Positions 22,563-35,800 of a stretch of 64,000 bases of DNA are shown in pieces. Source of the stretch: Strigamia acuminata (Eukaryota; Arthropoda; Chilopoda; Geophilomorpha; Linotaeniidae); assembly GCA_949358305.1 (NCBI GenBank), contig OX442321.1:4489605-4553604 (forward strand). Direction: 5' to 3'. Position numbers and translations under genes: made by a program. Positions within the stretch are counted from its first letter, which is position 1; every line of letters begins with the position of its first letter. Below the pieces are notes generated by a model. It did no database searches. It saw only the letters and a program-made list of their open reading frames with translations, and was not told the DNA's origin.

Positions 22563-24460
22563 TGTGACGGTGACGACCACAACTCCTATCGCATGATAGT
22601 ACCGGGTATAAGTCGCGTGAAATAGTGAATAATACGAGATAAAATAAAGACAACAAGTTTCTCAAAACACTACATTTATTGTTGTCAAACAATAGAATCA
22701 AATCTAAAAGTTATACAAATTCTAATGCCGACATTTGGCAAGTTAAGTACAAGTTAAACTATACATGAATTGGCTGTAAAACAGCCCTAAAATAATATGA
22801 TTACGGTTATTGGTGATCCGGGGTTCGGGAACGGCAAAACGCCCGCTCGACCGAGTTAAAGATGTCGTCTACGATAGCCGGGCTGGCTGTGTCCTCGCGG
22901 CTTCCGTCGGCGCTTCGTAATCGTGGAACTACTTCGTTCGCGTTCCAGGTCCGTATCGTGTAATGGTCCGTGTAATGCTGTTGGTTCGATCCGAGAGGTG
23001 CGGTTGACTCATGTGCACCGCCACAACTAGGGTTGGAAATTGGTAATGAATAAATGAAGTCATTTATTCGCCAAGGTTCCGCTTGCGAATTATATTTAAT
23101 TCGCGATGTTGTGAGTTTAATAAATTAACTCAATAAATTGTATTCAATTTATTGTTACGAATTTGATTCGTCATACAGTGAAATAAGTCTCGTGACTTAC
23201 TTCGGTTGTTAACTTGTTGCCAAGTTTAAACAATTAAGGTGTATTTATCAACTACAAAATATAATAAAGGTTAAACATCGCAACACACAATTGCCGTCAA
23301 AGTTCGCCTTGCTGAGCAGAACAGTATCGCGCGTGCCCTAAATAACAGTGCGGTGAGAGACGGCACTGGTATTCAGGGGGATATAGCCCGCAGTTCTGCA
23401 CAACAGAATTAATCACCCGAGATACTACTCATAAGTAGACTGCTTTGGCACCATCACCGAAGAGATATAACTTTCCCAAACACATAGTGCTACTGGCGGT
23501 AACTGCATGTTTTGCATGCAGACTGCTTTGGCACCATCAAGTGATGGAGTCAATCTCTTTCAGTAACAGTGCTACTAACGGTTACTAAATACTTTGGTAT
23601 CACACGTGATTCTATTGTCCGACCACGAGGATACTTATGCGGGAGGCTTTCTCCTCGGCAAGACCGTTTGACGGAAACATTAACAGTCCGAACTTCGCCT
23701 TCAGTTGACGGGGGTTGCATGGCTCAGCAGAGCCATGCTATGCATGGACCGGTAGGCCCATGCCCTGAGTAAGAAACAGTTATTTGACATGCGGAACATA
23801 CCAAATAACCAGAAATCAAGAACTACTTAACTTCCTGTTGTCAGGGAGTTTTATACTCGGTGGGATTAAGTTCCACCAATCTCGTATCGCAGGAAGTGGA
23901 TACGGAGATGCAAACTTGGATTATGCTAATCCTTGACATGAAACAGGAAATGGATACCGGGGACCGGAAGTGGATACCCAGGACACATTCCCAAGTCACA
24001 CATTAATCCTTTAATCCGCAAGGTCACATTTCCAAGAATGTGACCAATTCTTCTTCCAAACATTCAATGCAATAATATATCTTTATATTATTGTCCAATT
24101 AAATAATCTACGTGAATATATTAACTACTTATTTAATATATATATCTTGTTATTCATTTAATTCCGTATTTCGAATTTACCGCTGATCTGCGATAGCGCC
24201 ATCTAGTGGCGACATTGCGCATTGACAAATGCGGTTTTAGCAGACGATTCTCTGTAATTTCGGCCGTGATATTTCGATATCATGAAGATTGAATTGTTTA
24301 TTCTTATCAAACGAACATATTTGTAATTAAAACACCATAAATAACTTTATTTAGGAATTACATTGGTTCTACAACAAATACAGTAGAATTACCGTCAAAA
24401 TGGCGCAACAGCGCCTTCTGGTGGAAAATCAGGCATTTATAGCCCTATTAATTTGTCACA
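22563..24460 (-). mobile_element. LTR, 5' copy of the LARD-like element
   Basis: Same length as the other LTR with no differences noticed. A TATAAAT lies about 20 bases inside its 5' end (24435-24441, minus strand), a plausible core promoter. A CTCF-like word is at 24196-24211. Confidence 0.93.
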
Positions 24461-24775
24461 ACGTGGCAAAATATGTATAAAAACGTGGCATAATGTGTGC
24501 AAAAACTTGGCAAAATTTGTCCAAAAACATGGTAAAATGTGTGTGGTAAAACGTGGTAAAATGTCTGCAATAACGTAGCAAAATGTGTGCAAAAACGTGG
24601 TAAAATATGTGCAAAAACGTGGTAAAATGTCTGCAATAACGTAGCAAAATGTGTGCAAAAAACGTGACATAATGTGTGCAAAAACGTGGTAAAATATGTG
24701 CAAAAACTTGGTAAAATGTCTGCAATAACGTGGTAAAATACTCGTACGTGCAAAAACATGGTAAAATGTGTACAA
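24461..24775. repeat. 22-bp minisatellite, right part
   Basis: Continuation of the array broken by the LTR element, same GTGCAAAAACGTGGTAAAATG unit. Confidence 0.93.
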
Positions 24776-24986
24776 AAATCTATATTCGACCTTGTGAATT
24801 CTGTCTTGACTGTTTTGTATTCAGTTGCCTCCACATTTTTTTTTATAAAATAGAGAAAATGAGAATAAAAAGGATAAAAGTAGTTTTATTTTATTTACGG
24901 TATTTCATTTATTTACATTTATTTACATTTACAAAAATTAGTATATAAAATCACGAATTAACATTGTATTAAACATTTCCCCACAG

Positions 24987-25080
24987 CGTCTCGAAATGTT
25001 GTGGCCCATTTGTAAAACCCATCATTAACAATCACGTTATATTTACGACTTATTCTACCGAAGAAAAGCGGTTAGTAGAG
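24987..25080 (+). pseudogene. Inverted duplicate of the exon at 26018-26140
   Basis: After a polypyrimidine-like TTTCCCCACAG it reads VSKCCGPFVKPIINNHVIF then TTYSTEEKRLVE and a GTATAA donor, with no stop. Compared with its partner it lacks about 29 bases at the start, and the second exon is missing. The matching flanks (24940-25125 against 25995-26185, inverted) show a segmental inverted duplication. Confidence 0.6.
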
Positions 25081-25159
25081 GTATAAAATATTGAAATATT
25101 AAAAAAAATATTGAAAAGTCATCTGCAGGGTGCTGAAAACCAAATTAGAAGACGTTTTT

Positions 25160-25533
25160 TTAGACTTCTAAACCTTATGTTTAGAAAGTCTAATAAAACG
25201 GTCATGTCCGTCTGTCTGTCCGCATCCATATCTCAAAAACTATAGCAGGTAGAGCCAAACGGGCAACGACAATGAACTCAGCATACCTGTATTATGTTCC
25301 TAAGGTCTTTTCATACTTCTCCGACCTGCAGTTTAATTAAAAAACTGGTTATTACACCTTTTTTTACACTTTTTTTTACAAACCGGAAGTAGATAAATTA
25401 CAAACTTCCGGTTTGACAGGAAGTGCGCGGAAAGGAAATGCGCGGCATCTGTATCGCGCATTTGAGACTTCGGCGTCTACATCTCACATTTGCAACGAGT
25501 TAAATCTCGTGTAGAAGGAGTTAAGAAGTCTAA
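25160..25533. mobile_element. Small TIR element, family copy B
   Basis: Ends TTAGACTTCTAAAC (25160) and the near complement (to 25533). Similar, in inverted orientation, to the copy at 6090-6598, including the GTCCGTCTGTCTGTCCG and ACTATAGCAGGTAGAGC blocks. Non-coding. Confidence 0.7.
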
Positions 25534-25866
25534 TATGTAATGTTTTTACATACAATAATGTTTGGTAATTTTTGATAAATTTTTTTTATATCTTATAGAA
25601 AAAAATCGTCGAATGCGTTCACTGCGTTTGCAGAGGATGTTCAGGGTGATACTATGACGTCATCGGTGATTTATAAAATGTACTACTTGGCTTTCCGCAA
25701 GTCATCTTTATTTCGTTCTCCATCCGTCTGTCGGAAATGGAAATCTTCTACGACGGTTATGTCATTTATCTGTTAAGAACAATATTGTAATATCGAAATA
25801 AAAAAATGCTTTCTCTATGAAATTCCAACCACGTTGAATCGCGAAATTAGTTCGTTCATTTCCGTA

Positions 25867-26140
25867 TCATTTTTCTCGAATTGGTTGGATTCTCTCACGT
25901 TTGATTATCTGCTCGATTTTGGCGCGTTGTGCGGTCACACCATCGCTATAAACATCTTTAAATAACTAAAAAAAAAATGTTTAAATTAAATTCAATTGAT
26001 TTTTCAATATTTTATACCTCGACTGATCGCTTTTCTCCAGTAGAATAAGTCTGAAATATAATGTGATCGTTGATGATGGATTTTAAAAATGGACCACAAC
26101 GTTTCGAGACGTTTCTTGCCTTCGTGTGGATCTGCTTGCG
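25867..26140 (-). CDS. Two-exon coding fragment, family unknown
   Basis: Exons 26018-26140 and 25867-25965 are joined by a 52-bp GT-AG intron in phase 0. They give 73 residues: [20 protein letters not shown], then [21 protein letters not shown], and, after the intron, [19 protein letters not shown] and a basic end before TGA. A good acceptor (TTTCCCCACAG) precedes exon 26018-26140, so an upstream exon is expected, but none is clear in 26141-26330. The inverted copy at 24987-25080 preserves the same peptide. It looks like the 3' end of a real gene; I cannot name it. Confidence 0.5.
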
Positions 26141-26336
26141 CTGTGGGGAAATGAAAACACGTTTAATAAAATATTAATTCGTGATTTTATTTATTAATTT
26201 TTTTAAATAATTACTTATTCATTCGGGTATCAGCTTCTCAGCATTGCTTGTTTTATTAATTTCCTTTTAGATGTAGCTTAGATAGAGAAATCTAAAATTA
26301 AAAAAAAAATAAATTTTTTTGGCAAAACAAGACCTA

Positions 26337-27145
26337 TACTCTGACCGACCTTAAGAAGGACCCTAACTCACAGCCTCATTACTCCTAACTGTTGAAGGGG
26401 TTACACCACCAGGAAAAGTAGTTTTAGTCAGGTTTAAATTTTTATCGATTTTTATCAATTTTTTAAACAATTTTTATCGATTTTTATCAATTTTTTAAAC
26501 AATTTTTATCGGTTTTTATCAATTTTTGACGATTTTTTTAACGATTTTAATCGATTTCTTATATTTTTTAATCGATTTTGATTGATTTTAATCGATTTTT
26601 AACAATTTTTATCGATTTTAACGATTTTTATCGAAGTTTAACGATTTTTATCGATGTTTAACGATTTTAATCGATTTTAATCGATTTTTGAAGATTTTGA
26701 TCAATTTTTGACGATTTTAATCGATTTGTGACGATTTTAATCGATTTTGACGATTTTAATCGATTTATTCGTTTTTTAACGATTTTAATCGATTTTTGAC
26801 AATTTTAATCGATTTTTAACAATTTTAATCGATTTTTGACGATTTTAATCGATTTTTGACGATTTTAATCGATTTTTGACGATTTTAATCGATTTTTGAC
26901 GATTTTAATCGATTGTAATCAATTTTTGACAATTTTAATCGATTTTTGACGATTTTAATCGATTTTTAACGATTTTAATCGATTTTTGACGATTTCAATC
27001 GATTTTTGACGATTTTAATCGATTTTTGACGATTTCAATCGATTTTTGACGATTTTAATCGATTTTTGACGATTTTAAACGATTTTTAACGATTTTAATC
27101 GATTTTTAACGATTTTAATCGATTTTTAACGATTTTAATCGATAT
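26337..27145. mobile_element. ATCGAT-minisatellite TIR element, copy 1 (right end missing)
   Basis: Starts TACTCTGACCGACC after TA, with the conserved 95-bp arm (AAGGACCCTAACTCACAGCC, CACCACCAGGAAAAGTAG). It then runs into about 700 bp of a roughly 20-bp ATCGATTTTTGACGATTTTA repeat. No right arm follows 27145. The same family is complete at 39811-40844 and 46148-47754. Confidence 0.8.
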
Positions 27146-27169
27146 TTCAATAAAACCTGAAAAAAAAGT

Positions 27170-29115
27170 GAATAGATTCACCACTGAAACTGTAATCACA
27201 AAACCAGTAGCGACGACAAAAACAACAAAGGCCAAAACACGCAGAGATCCAGTGTCAAGTACAACAAACAGAAATCCAGTACCTGTTGCAACAATTGAGC
27301 CCAAAATAGACAGAAATTCAGTTTAACTCATAACAATCGAGTCTGAAACAGTCAGAAATCCAGTTTAATTTACAACAATCGAGGCCAAAACAGTCAGAAA
27401 TCCAGTTCAATTCACAATAATCGAGGCCGAAGCAGACAGAAATCCAGTTGCAGTTAAAACGGAGGAAGCGGAAACGACCAAAAAACCGGCAAAAACAAAA
27501 AAGTTTGAATATCCCAACGAAGAGGACATTATACCGATAATTTTCCCCAAAGAAACAACAAGAGGCCATGTTTTGGTGAGTTTGGAAACCGATGTTGGCA
27601 ACAAAACAACACCCAATTGCAAAACGGTTTTAATAATGCAAGGGTGTTTTCCACCGTCAACAATCCAAATTCAGAAATTGCATCCACCAACATACCAGAA
27701 GAAATGTCTGCAACAATACTTACCAGCAGGTTACTGGCCCAAAGTGCTCACAATGGCTACAGCTTCAACAATGACAAAAAAAAACAATCTAAAAAGAAAA
27801 ATTAAACTGAGGTGGTTTGATAGCGAAGACAACAACAAACACAATCAGTGATGATAATAATAATAATAATGAAAAATTCCAGTTGACTATAATTGTTGAT
27901 AAAAATAAATAATAACACATTATGCTTGGGGTTAAGCAGCAAAAATTGTTGGTAATATTTTATAAAAATAATGGAAATATTAAAACACAATCTGCTCAAA
28001 TTAAAAATGTAATGTTGAAAAATGGTTCTTGATTATATACCTCTAGAAAACAACAAAGAAATGGCCCACTGACTTTACACAGAAAGATGACCTTTCTGGT
28101 TGGTTCACAGAAAAGTAAAAATTATATAAGAAAGAAAAAAAATATCTTCAACATGGTTTTTCATTTGTAGACCAAAACCAAGATAATCTAAATCTCTGCC
28201 CTGCATTTTACGACCATTCCACAAAAAAGAAGAATTTATTTACAGTCACTAAACATAAACTTCCAAGGTCTCCAGGCATAAAATCGCCTCAAACACACAC
28301 AATTATTTATTTATTTATTTATTTATTAAATCAACGCACCATAAAGACTTAAAAACTTAATTTTCAACGTCAAATTATCATTTTAGCGACGAAATTTACG
28401 ATTTGTTGATGTCACAGGTGGAAAATGTGACATTCGGTGTAAATCCGGGCCCCATGAGGCTCAAATGTGCCCAAATGTGTAAAATTATTATTATTATTTT
28501 TTTTTTATTAATTTTGCGGGTAAAAAATTTTTTTAAAAAATAAAAATAAAAATTTGAATCCCACCCTTGGTCAACCCTCTCCTCACTTTTCAAAGTCTAA
28601 ATCGGAGTTCAAAGGCCTTTCGACGAGGTAGCTGTTGAATACCAATCACAAGTTGGCTTTCTTCGATGCCCGGATGAGCGGGCACACAAGAGAAAGCAGA
28701 CGCCAGCGTTTACACACACGATTCACGCGTCCACACATGGTTTACACACATTCATCGAGGCGCCAAACACCATGACAAACCGACGCCAATCACAAGTAAG
28801 TTTTCAGCCCTAAATTCAAACTTCCATCAAAACAATTTTCAAAAAAATCAAAATAACAATTTTTGAAAAAATAATTTATTCATTCAATTTTTTTTACTCC
28901 ATTTTTCAATTTAATTTCTCTTTCTTTCTTTGTCTGGAAATATTTCATGTAGAAAATTACTCATGAGGAAAAAAAAAAAAAAATTTTTTCATGGTCAACT
29001 TGAATTACAAAATAATCTTGTGAGAGATTCTTCAGCTTCCCCTGTAAGAAAATACGGATTACACTTAAACAAGACGTCAACAAGACATTATTTTAAAATT
29101 CCAGACAGTTATTAA
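27170..29115 (+). pseudogene. Unresolved multi-exon locus, product unknown
   Basis: Several open blocks look coding but could not be joined. 27176-27573 is Thr/Lys-rich with a repeated RNPV and TIE motif of about 16 residues, two in-frame stops and a GTGAGT donor. 28167-28300 follows an acceptor and reads NLCPAFYDHSTKKKNLF. 28386-28481 is open in two frames, one with KCDIRCKSGPHEAQMCPN. 28620-28795 reads VAVEYQSQVGFLRCPDERAH and ends at GTAAGT. A last block ends at 29115. It could be a fast-evolving real gene or decayed. No family is recognised. 29116-29847 shows nothing. Confidence 0.3.
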
Positions 29116-29847
29116 TGCTCGCAGTCACTAAAACAAAGCAATTAATCAAGAAAACGAACGCTTTTTGGCGTTTATTACGTGTAACGAGTGAAGGTTAGTC
29201 ACCTGACATAAGAAAAATGAAGTTGTAAAGATTGTATATATTTTTTGCAACACGTTATAGGGTTATTGGCATCACCAAGAGTGATTTTTCCCCCTTTTTG
29301 CCCCTTGGAGGCGCCAGAGTAGGCTACAAATTGCATCCTGGGCCCGTCACTATCATTGAGTTGAGGCCTAAGCCGCCAGGGGTGAATCAAACATCCGAAT
29401 TAAAATGAATTAAAATGAATTTTTCATCAAAAAAAATTTTTTTTAAAAGCGATAAACACACAAAAGGATTTCCTTTTAGATTGTTTTAATACTTTATTCG
29501 CATTTAATGAATGTGGAATCGTGAGCAATAACCCTTTTTACTGCGAATGACTTATTCATTGTGTGCAAAATTTGTATCAAATTCAATCGCAAGTTTGAAG
29601 GTCACCTTCTTGTATGAGATGAGAAATGAACAAAAAGTTTTCATCGTTTCAAACAACAGGTGTTTTTTTTTTTTTTCTTTTATCTTTTTTTTTTTCTTGA
29701 ATATAAATTTAATAAGTGTTTCCGGTTATTATTTTTCAAATTTGACGAGAGGTGGATTTTCATTTGTATCGAGCATTGATATTACTCAATCCGTGGCTGA
29801 TATTATTAATTGTTATTATTATTGTTATTTATTTTGCAAAGTAAACA

Positions 29848-32800
29848 ATGAAAGATCAAGTGTCAGCCAATTACTGGAGCTTAGATCGGAGCATGCGCAG
29901 ACCTCAAGGCGCGTGTAATTTCAATCATCTCAAACGAATATGCAGGGAAAAGGGTGTGTTGTTTGAAGATCCGGATTTCACCGTGTGCAATAAAACAATT
30001 TTCATCAAGAACAAACCACCTGTACGACCTCTCATTTGGAAACGCCCTCATGTGAGAGAAAAATATAAAAAAAAAATTAAAAAAAAAAAAATCAAAATTA
30101 ATTTTCTGAATTTTTCAAATTTTCAAAATTATTTTTGCTTTTGCGACAGGAAATTTGTACAAATCCAAAATTCATATCGTCATCCACATCTAGTCTTCAC
30201 ATTGAACAGGGATCACTGGGTATAACTAACTTGAATTTTCCGTCGCCGTAAATTGTGAGTGGCGGACGGTCGCCTCATGAGGCGTTTGGACACCATTCAC
30301 GATTAAGAACAACACAGAAAACACACAGTTTGGATTGATTATCTTTATCGTGGTTGTCACCATGTTATCGCCTACGCAACCAAGCGTGAGAGGCTAATTA
30401 AACGTGGTATCCTTTAGTTTTTCACTTTTATCTTGCCAACGGTACACGCTACACAACTTTTAATTGCGCCAATCGAATTTTCAGCCCATTTTTAATCCAG
30501 TAGGCAGATCTAAATTGACCCAAACGCCTAAATTCAATATCTAAATTGACCAAAACGCCTAAATTCAATATCTAAATTGACCAAAACGACTAAATTCAAT
30601 ATCTAAATTGACCAAAACGACTAAATTCAATATCTAAATTGACCAAAACGACTAAATTCAATATCTAAATTGACCAAAACGACTAAATTCAATATCTAAA
30701 TTGACCAAAACGCCTAAATTCAATATCTAAATTGACCAAAACGCCTAAATTCAATATCTAAATTGACCAAAACGCCTAAATTCAATATCTAAATTGACCA
30801 AAACGACTAAATTCAATATCTAAATTGACCAAAACGACTAAATTCAATATCTAAATTGACCAAAACGACTAAATTCAATATCTAAATTGACCAAAACGCC
30901 TAAATTCAATATCTAAATTGACCAAAACGCCTAAATTCAATATCTAAATTGACCAAAACGCCTAAATTCAATATCTAAATTGACCAAAACGCCTAAATTC
31001 AATATCTAAATTGACCAAAACGCCTAAATTCAATATCTAAATTGACCAAAACGACTAAATTCAATATCTAAATTGACCCAAACGCCTAAATTCAATATCT
31101 AAATTGACCAAAACGCCTAAATTCAATATCTAAATTGACCAAAACGACTAAATTCAATATCTAAATTGACCAAAACGACTAAATTCAATATCTAAATTGA
31201 CCAAAACGACTAAATTCAATATCTAAATTGACCAAAACGCCTAAATTCAATATCTAAATTGACCAAAACGCCTAAATTCAATATCTAAATTGACCAAAAC
31301 GCCTAAATTCAATATCTAAATTGACCAAAACGACTAAATTCAATATCTAAATTGACCAAAACGCCTAAATTCAATATCTAAATTGACCAAAACGACTAAA
31401 TTCAATATCTAAATTGACCAAAACGCCTAAATTCAATATCTAAATTGACCAAAACGCCTAAATTCAATATCTAAATTGACCAAAACGCCTAAATTCAATA
31501 TCTAAATTGACCAAAACGCCTAAATTCAATATCTAAATTGACCAAAACGCCTAAATTCAATATCTAAATTGACCAAAACGACTAAATTCAATATCTAAAT
31601 TGACCAAAACGACTAAATTCAATATCTAAATTGACCAAAACGCCTAAATTCAATATCTAAATTGACCAAAACGCCTAAATTCAATATCTAAATTGACCAA
31701 AACGCCTAAATTCAATATCTAAATTGACCAAAACGACTAAATTCAATATCTAAATTGACCAAAACGACTAAATTCAATATCTAAATTGACCAAAACGACT
31801 AAATTCAATATCTAAATTGACCAAAACGCCTAAATTCAATATCTAAATTGACCAAAACGCCTAAATTCAATATCTAAATTGACCAAAACGCCTAAATTCA
31901 ATATCTAAATTGACCAAAACGCCTAAATTCAATATCTAAATTGACCAAAACGCCTAAATTCAATATCTAAATTGACCAAAACGACTAAATTCAATATCTA
32001 AATTGACCCAAACGCCTAAATTCAATATCTAAATTGACCAAAACGCCTAAATTCAATATCTAAATTGACCAAAACGACTAAATTCAATATCTAAATTGAC
32101 CAAAACGACTAAATTCAATATCTAAATTGACCAAAACGACTAAATTCAATATCTAAATTGACCAAAACGCCTAAATTCAATATCTAAATTGACCAAAACG
32201 CCTAAATTCAATATCTAAATTGACCAAAACGCCTAAATTCAATATCTAAATTGACCAAAACGCCTAAATTCAATATCTAAATTGACCAAAACGCCTAAAT
32301 TCAATATCTAAATTGACCAAAACGCCTAAATTCAATATCTAAATTGACCAAAACGCCTAAATTCAATATCTAAATTGACCAAAACGCCTAAATTCAATAT
32401 CTAAATTGACCAAAACGCCTAAATTCAATATCTAAATTGACCAAAACGACTAAATTCAATATCTAAATTGACCCAAACGCCTAAATTCAATATCTAAATT
32501 GACCAAAACGCCTAAATTCAATATCTAAATTGACCAAAACGACTAAATTCAATATCTAAATTGACCAAAACGACTAAATTCAATATCTAAATTGACCAAA
32601 ACGACTAAATTCAATATCTAAATTGACCAAAACGCCTAAATTCAATATCTAAATTGACCAAAACGCCTAAATTCAATATCTAAATTGACCAAAACGCCTA
32701 AATTCAATATCTAAATTGACCAAAACGCCTAAATTCAATATCTAAATTGACCAAAACGACTAAATTCAATATCTAAATTGACCAAAACGCCTAAATTCAA

Positions 32801-35800
32801 TATCTAAATTGACCAAAACGACTAAATTCAATATCTAAATTGACCAAAACGTCTAAATTCAATATCTAAATTGACCAAAACGACTGAAATAAATATCACT
32901 CCGAGCACGATTAATTATAAATTATTTTCAATAGGGAGTTGTTGGCTTCTCGCAGCCACTTCCTGTATAGTGTCAACACCAAAACTAATGGACCGAATAG
33001 TGCCACCGGACCAAACTTTCGAGCAGAATTATTGCGGGTTATTCCGGTTCCGGTTCTGGCATTTCGGGGACTGGTTGGAAGTTGCGATCGACGACCGACT
33101 CCCAACGCACAACGGCAAACTCATGTATTTACAATCTGCAGATTGTAATGAGTTCTGGGTGTCTCTTATGGAAAAAGCTTACGCCAAGTAAACCAATTCA
33201 CAGCAAAAAGTAAACAAAATGTAAAGTTAATTACATACTGTCTGCTTGCAGATTATACGGTTCATATGAGAGGATCTCTGACGGTTGCATGACAGAAGTG
33301 TTTCAGGACTTAACCGGTGGCATAGTTCAAAGTTTCTGCTTGGCTTCACTTGACAGGAGATTAACCTACAGAGTTGTCAACAGTGCAGTTCCTAGGTCAA
33401 CACTTTTGGTCGCCACCGTGCAATTAGTATGAAACTTAACGGAGAAGAAAATTTTTAAAAATTAATTAATTTTGTATTGTTTTTAATTTATAAAGGAAAA
33501 TAAGAAACAATTGAGGCTGCGAAATGGTCTGTTAAGCCATCATTCATTTACCATCACTGGTTTAGCGAGAGTATGATTAATTACTTCGTCTCCAGGACCG
33601 AATTAAGGGGGGCCAAGGCCAAGGGTATAAATGCCCCAGACCTTGCAAGGGTCCCATGATACACGATGCACGCACAAAAAGCAATTTTTCAGATTAAAAT
33701 ACATGTTTGTCAAAAGTGCATAGTTTTTTTGTCTGAAAATGTTCGTTTTTCACATGAAAATGCATTGTTTTGCATGAAAATGCATTGTTTTGCATGAAAA
33801 TGCATTGTTTTGCATGAAAATACATTTGTTTTGCATGAAAATGCATTATTTTGCATGAAAATGCATTGTTTTGCATGAAAATGGATTGTTTTGCACGAAA
33901 ATGCAATTCTTTCAACCCAAAATGACTTCAATCCACACAAAAATGCATTTTTCTGCCTCCAAATGTACTATTTAGACGTACAACTACGTCTTTCTCCGCA
34001 CTAGACGAGAAAACAATGTCGTAAGTGCTCTCACTGAACCCTTAATCTGGCCCTGGTTAACTCACAGCCCCTTTTGGAGCCCTGAATATCTCATCTGATC
34101 AAGCGTTACCTATTTTTCAGGTGAGAACTACTGTAGGCGAGGTACTGCTTGTGCGACTGCACAATCCATGGGGCCGAGGCAACTGGAACGGTTCTTGGAG
34201 CGACCGGTCTTGGGAGTGGGAAAGTCTGTCGGACAGAGACAAGGAATTACTGAGCGTCAGAGGAAGAAACGAAAACGAGTTTTGGTTCGTTACACGAATC
34301 CCTCGAATTATAAAATCATTAACTAGAACTAGAACGGTGTCTGCGGTTCGTTTTACTTTATCCAGGATGTGTTTTCAAGATTTCGTCTCTTCGTTTTCGC
34401 ATTTGGATCTCATCCACATAGGACCAGATGATTGGCTCAACGAGCCCGTTTTACATTCCAAAAAACCATGGCGCGCTGTTTTAGCTAGGAGGCGATGGAG
34501 AAGTGCTTACAACGCGGGAGGGGGCCCCAAACATATTGGTAAAAACCACGAAAAAGCAAAAACATCAATACAAATATTGTTTGAGAAGAAAATTAGAGTT
34601 CAGGGCCCCAAGAGGATAAACATTCGCAGCTTAGGTGTCTCGGAAACTGTAAATTGCAGTTTAGGGGGCCCAGAAACCGGCAATTTAACATTTAGGGACC
34701 TAAACATAAGTAAATTTTTGGTTTTGGGGCCCCAACAACCGTAAATTAGAGCTTAGGGGCCCCAGTAACTGTAATTTTATTATTTAGGGCCAAACAGCTA
34801 AAAATTCAGAACCGAGGTGTCTCAGAAACAGTAAATTTCAGTTTAGGGGGCCCAGAAACTGTAAATTTAACATTTAAGGGGCCCAGAAACTGTAAATTTA
34901 ACATTTAGGTGGCCCGGAAACTGTAAATTTAGCATTTAGGGGGCCCAGAAACTGTAAATTTAACATTTAGGGGGCTCATAAACTGTAAATTTAACATTTA
35001 GGGGGCCCATAAACTGTAAATTTAGCATTTTGGGGCCCCAACGTATGTAAATGTTGGGTCTAGAAGCCTCAACGACTGTAAATTAGAGTTTAGGGGCCCC
35101 TGCAACTGTAAATTTAGGGTGTAGGAGCCCCAGCAACTGTTAATTTATGGTTTAGGGGCCCCAGCAACTGTAAATTTATGGTTTAGGGGCCCCAGTAATT
35201 GTAAATTTATGATTTAGAGGCCCTAGGGAGGTCTTAATCTGATAAAATTGCAATTTAAAGTTTAAAATTACAGAAACAGTGGGAGTTAATCCACAATTTC
35301 ATTTACACATACCTCGAAACGAGAGCGACAAATGTCACGTGGTGATGTCGGTAATGCAGCAGTACGAATTGAATATATCAAAGAAAAAGAAATATTTAGT
35401 TCCCATTGGATTTGCGGTGTACGAGGTACGGTACGACAGATTTGCGAAGTCGCAATTGTTTCGCTGCAATGTTGTTTTTGTAGATACCGTCAAACGTTCC
35501 ACGAATTCGCTGCCATTTCTTTAAGGAGACAAACCCAATGGACGTGACGAACCACTCGTCGGCACGAGAAACTGTCACGTTCTTTACACTGCCACCAGGT
35601 GATTATGTTGTGGTTCCTTGCACTGAAAATCCAAACACAGATTGTAAGTTTTTACTCAGGATATTCACTGACGAGCAGACTAATGTCTGGTAAATTTGAA
35701 ATTGATTTGTTGTGGTCTTAGGAGTAAATAAATCAACTTTATTTTAGGGAAGTTAACGATGAAAATGCAATTTTTAAGTATCCACCACTGGATGAGTCTG

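Larger units (their letters stand above)
17788..24460 (-). mobile_element. 6.7-kb non-autonomous LTR element (LARD-like)
   Basis: Two 1898-bp LTRs (17788-19685 and 22563-24460, exactly 4775 bp apart) start TGTGAC and end GTCACA. They flank 2877 bp of AT-rich interior. The 4-bp target duplication ACGT is present (17784-17787, 24461-24464). The primer-binding site and polypurine tract show it runs on the minus strand. No protease, RT, RNase H or integrase frame exists, so enzymes must come from another, probably Gypsy-type, element (4-bp duplication; inference). It sits inside the 22-bp minisatellite. Confidence 0.93.

Noticed and set aside
30509-32885. Possible CRISPR-like array
   Set aside because: Units abut with no unique spacers, and the array sits in an animal gene intron. 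It is a minisatellite.
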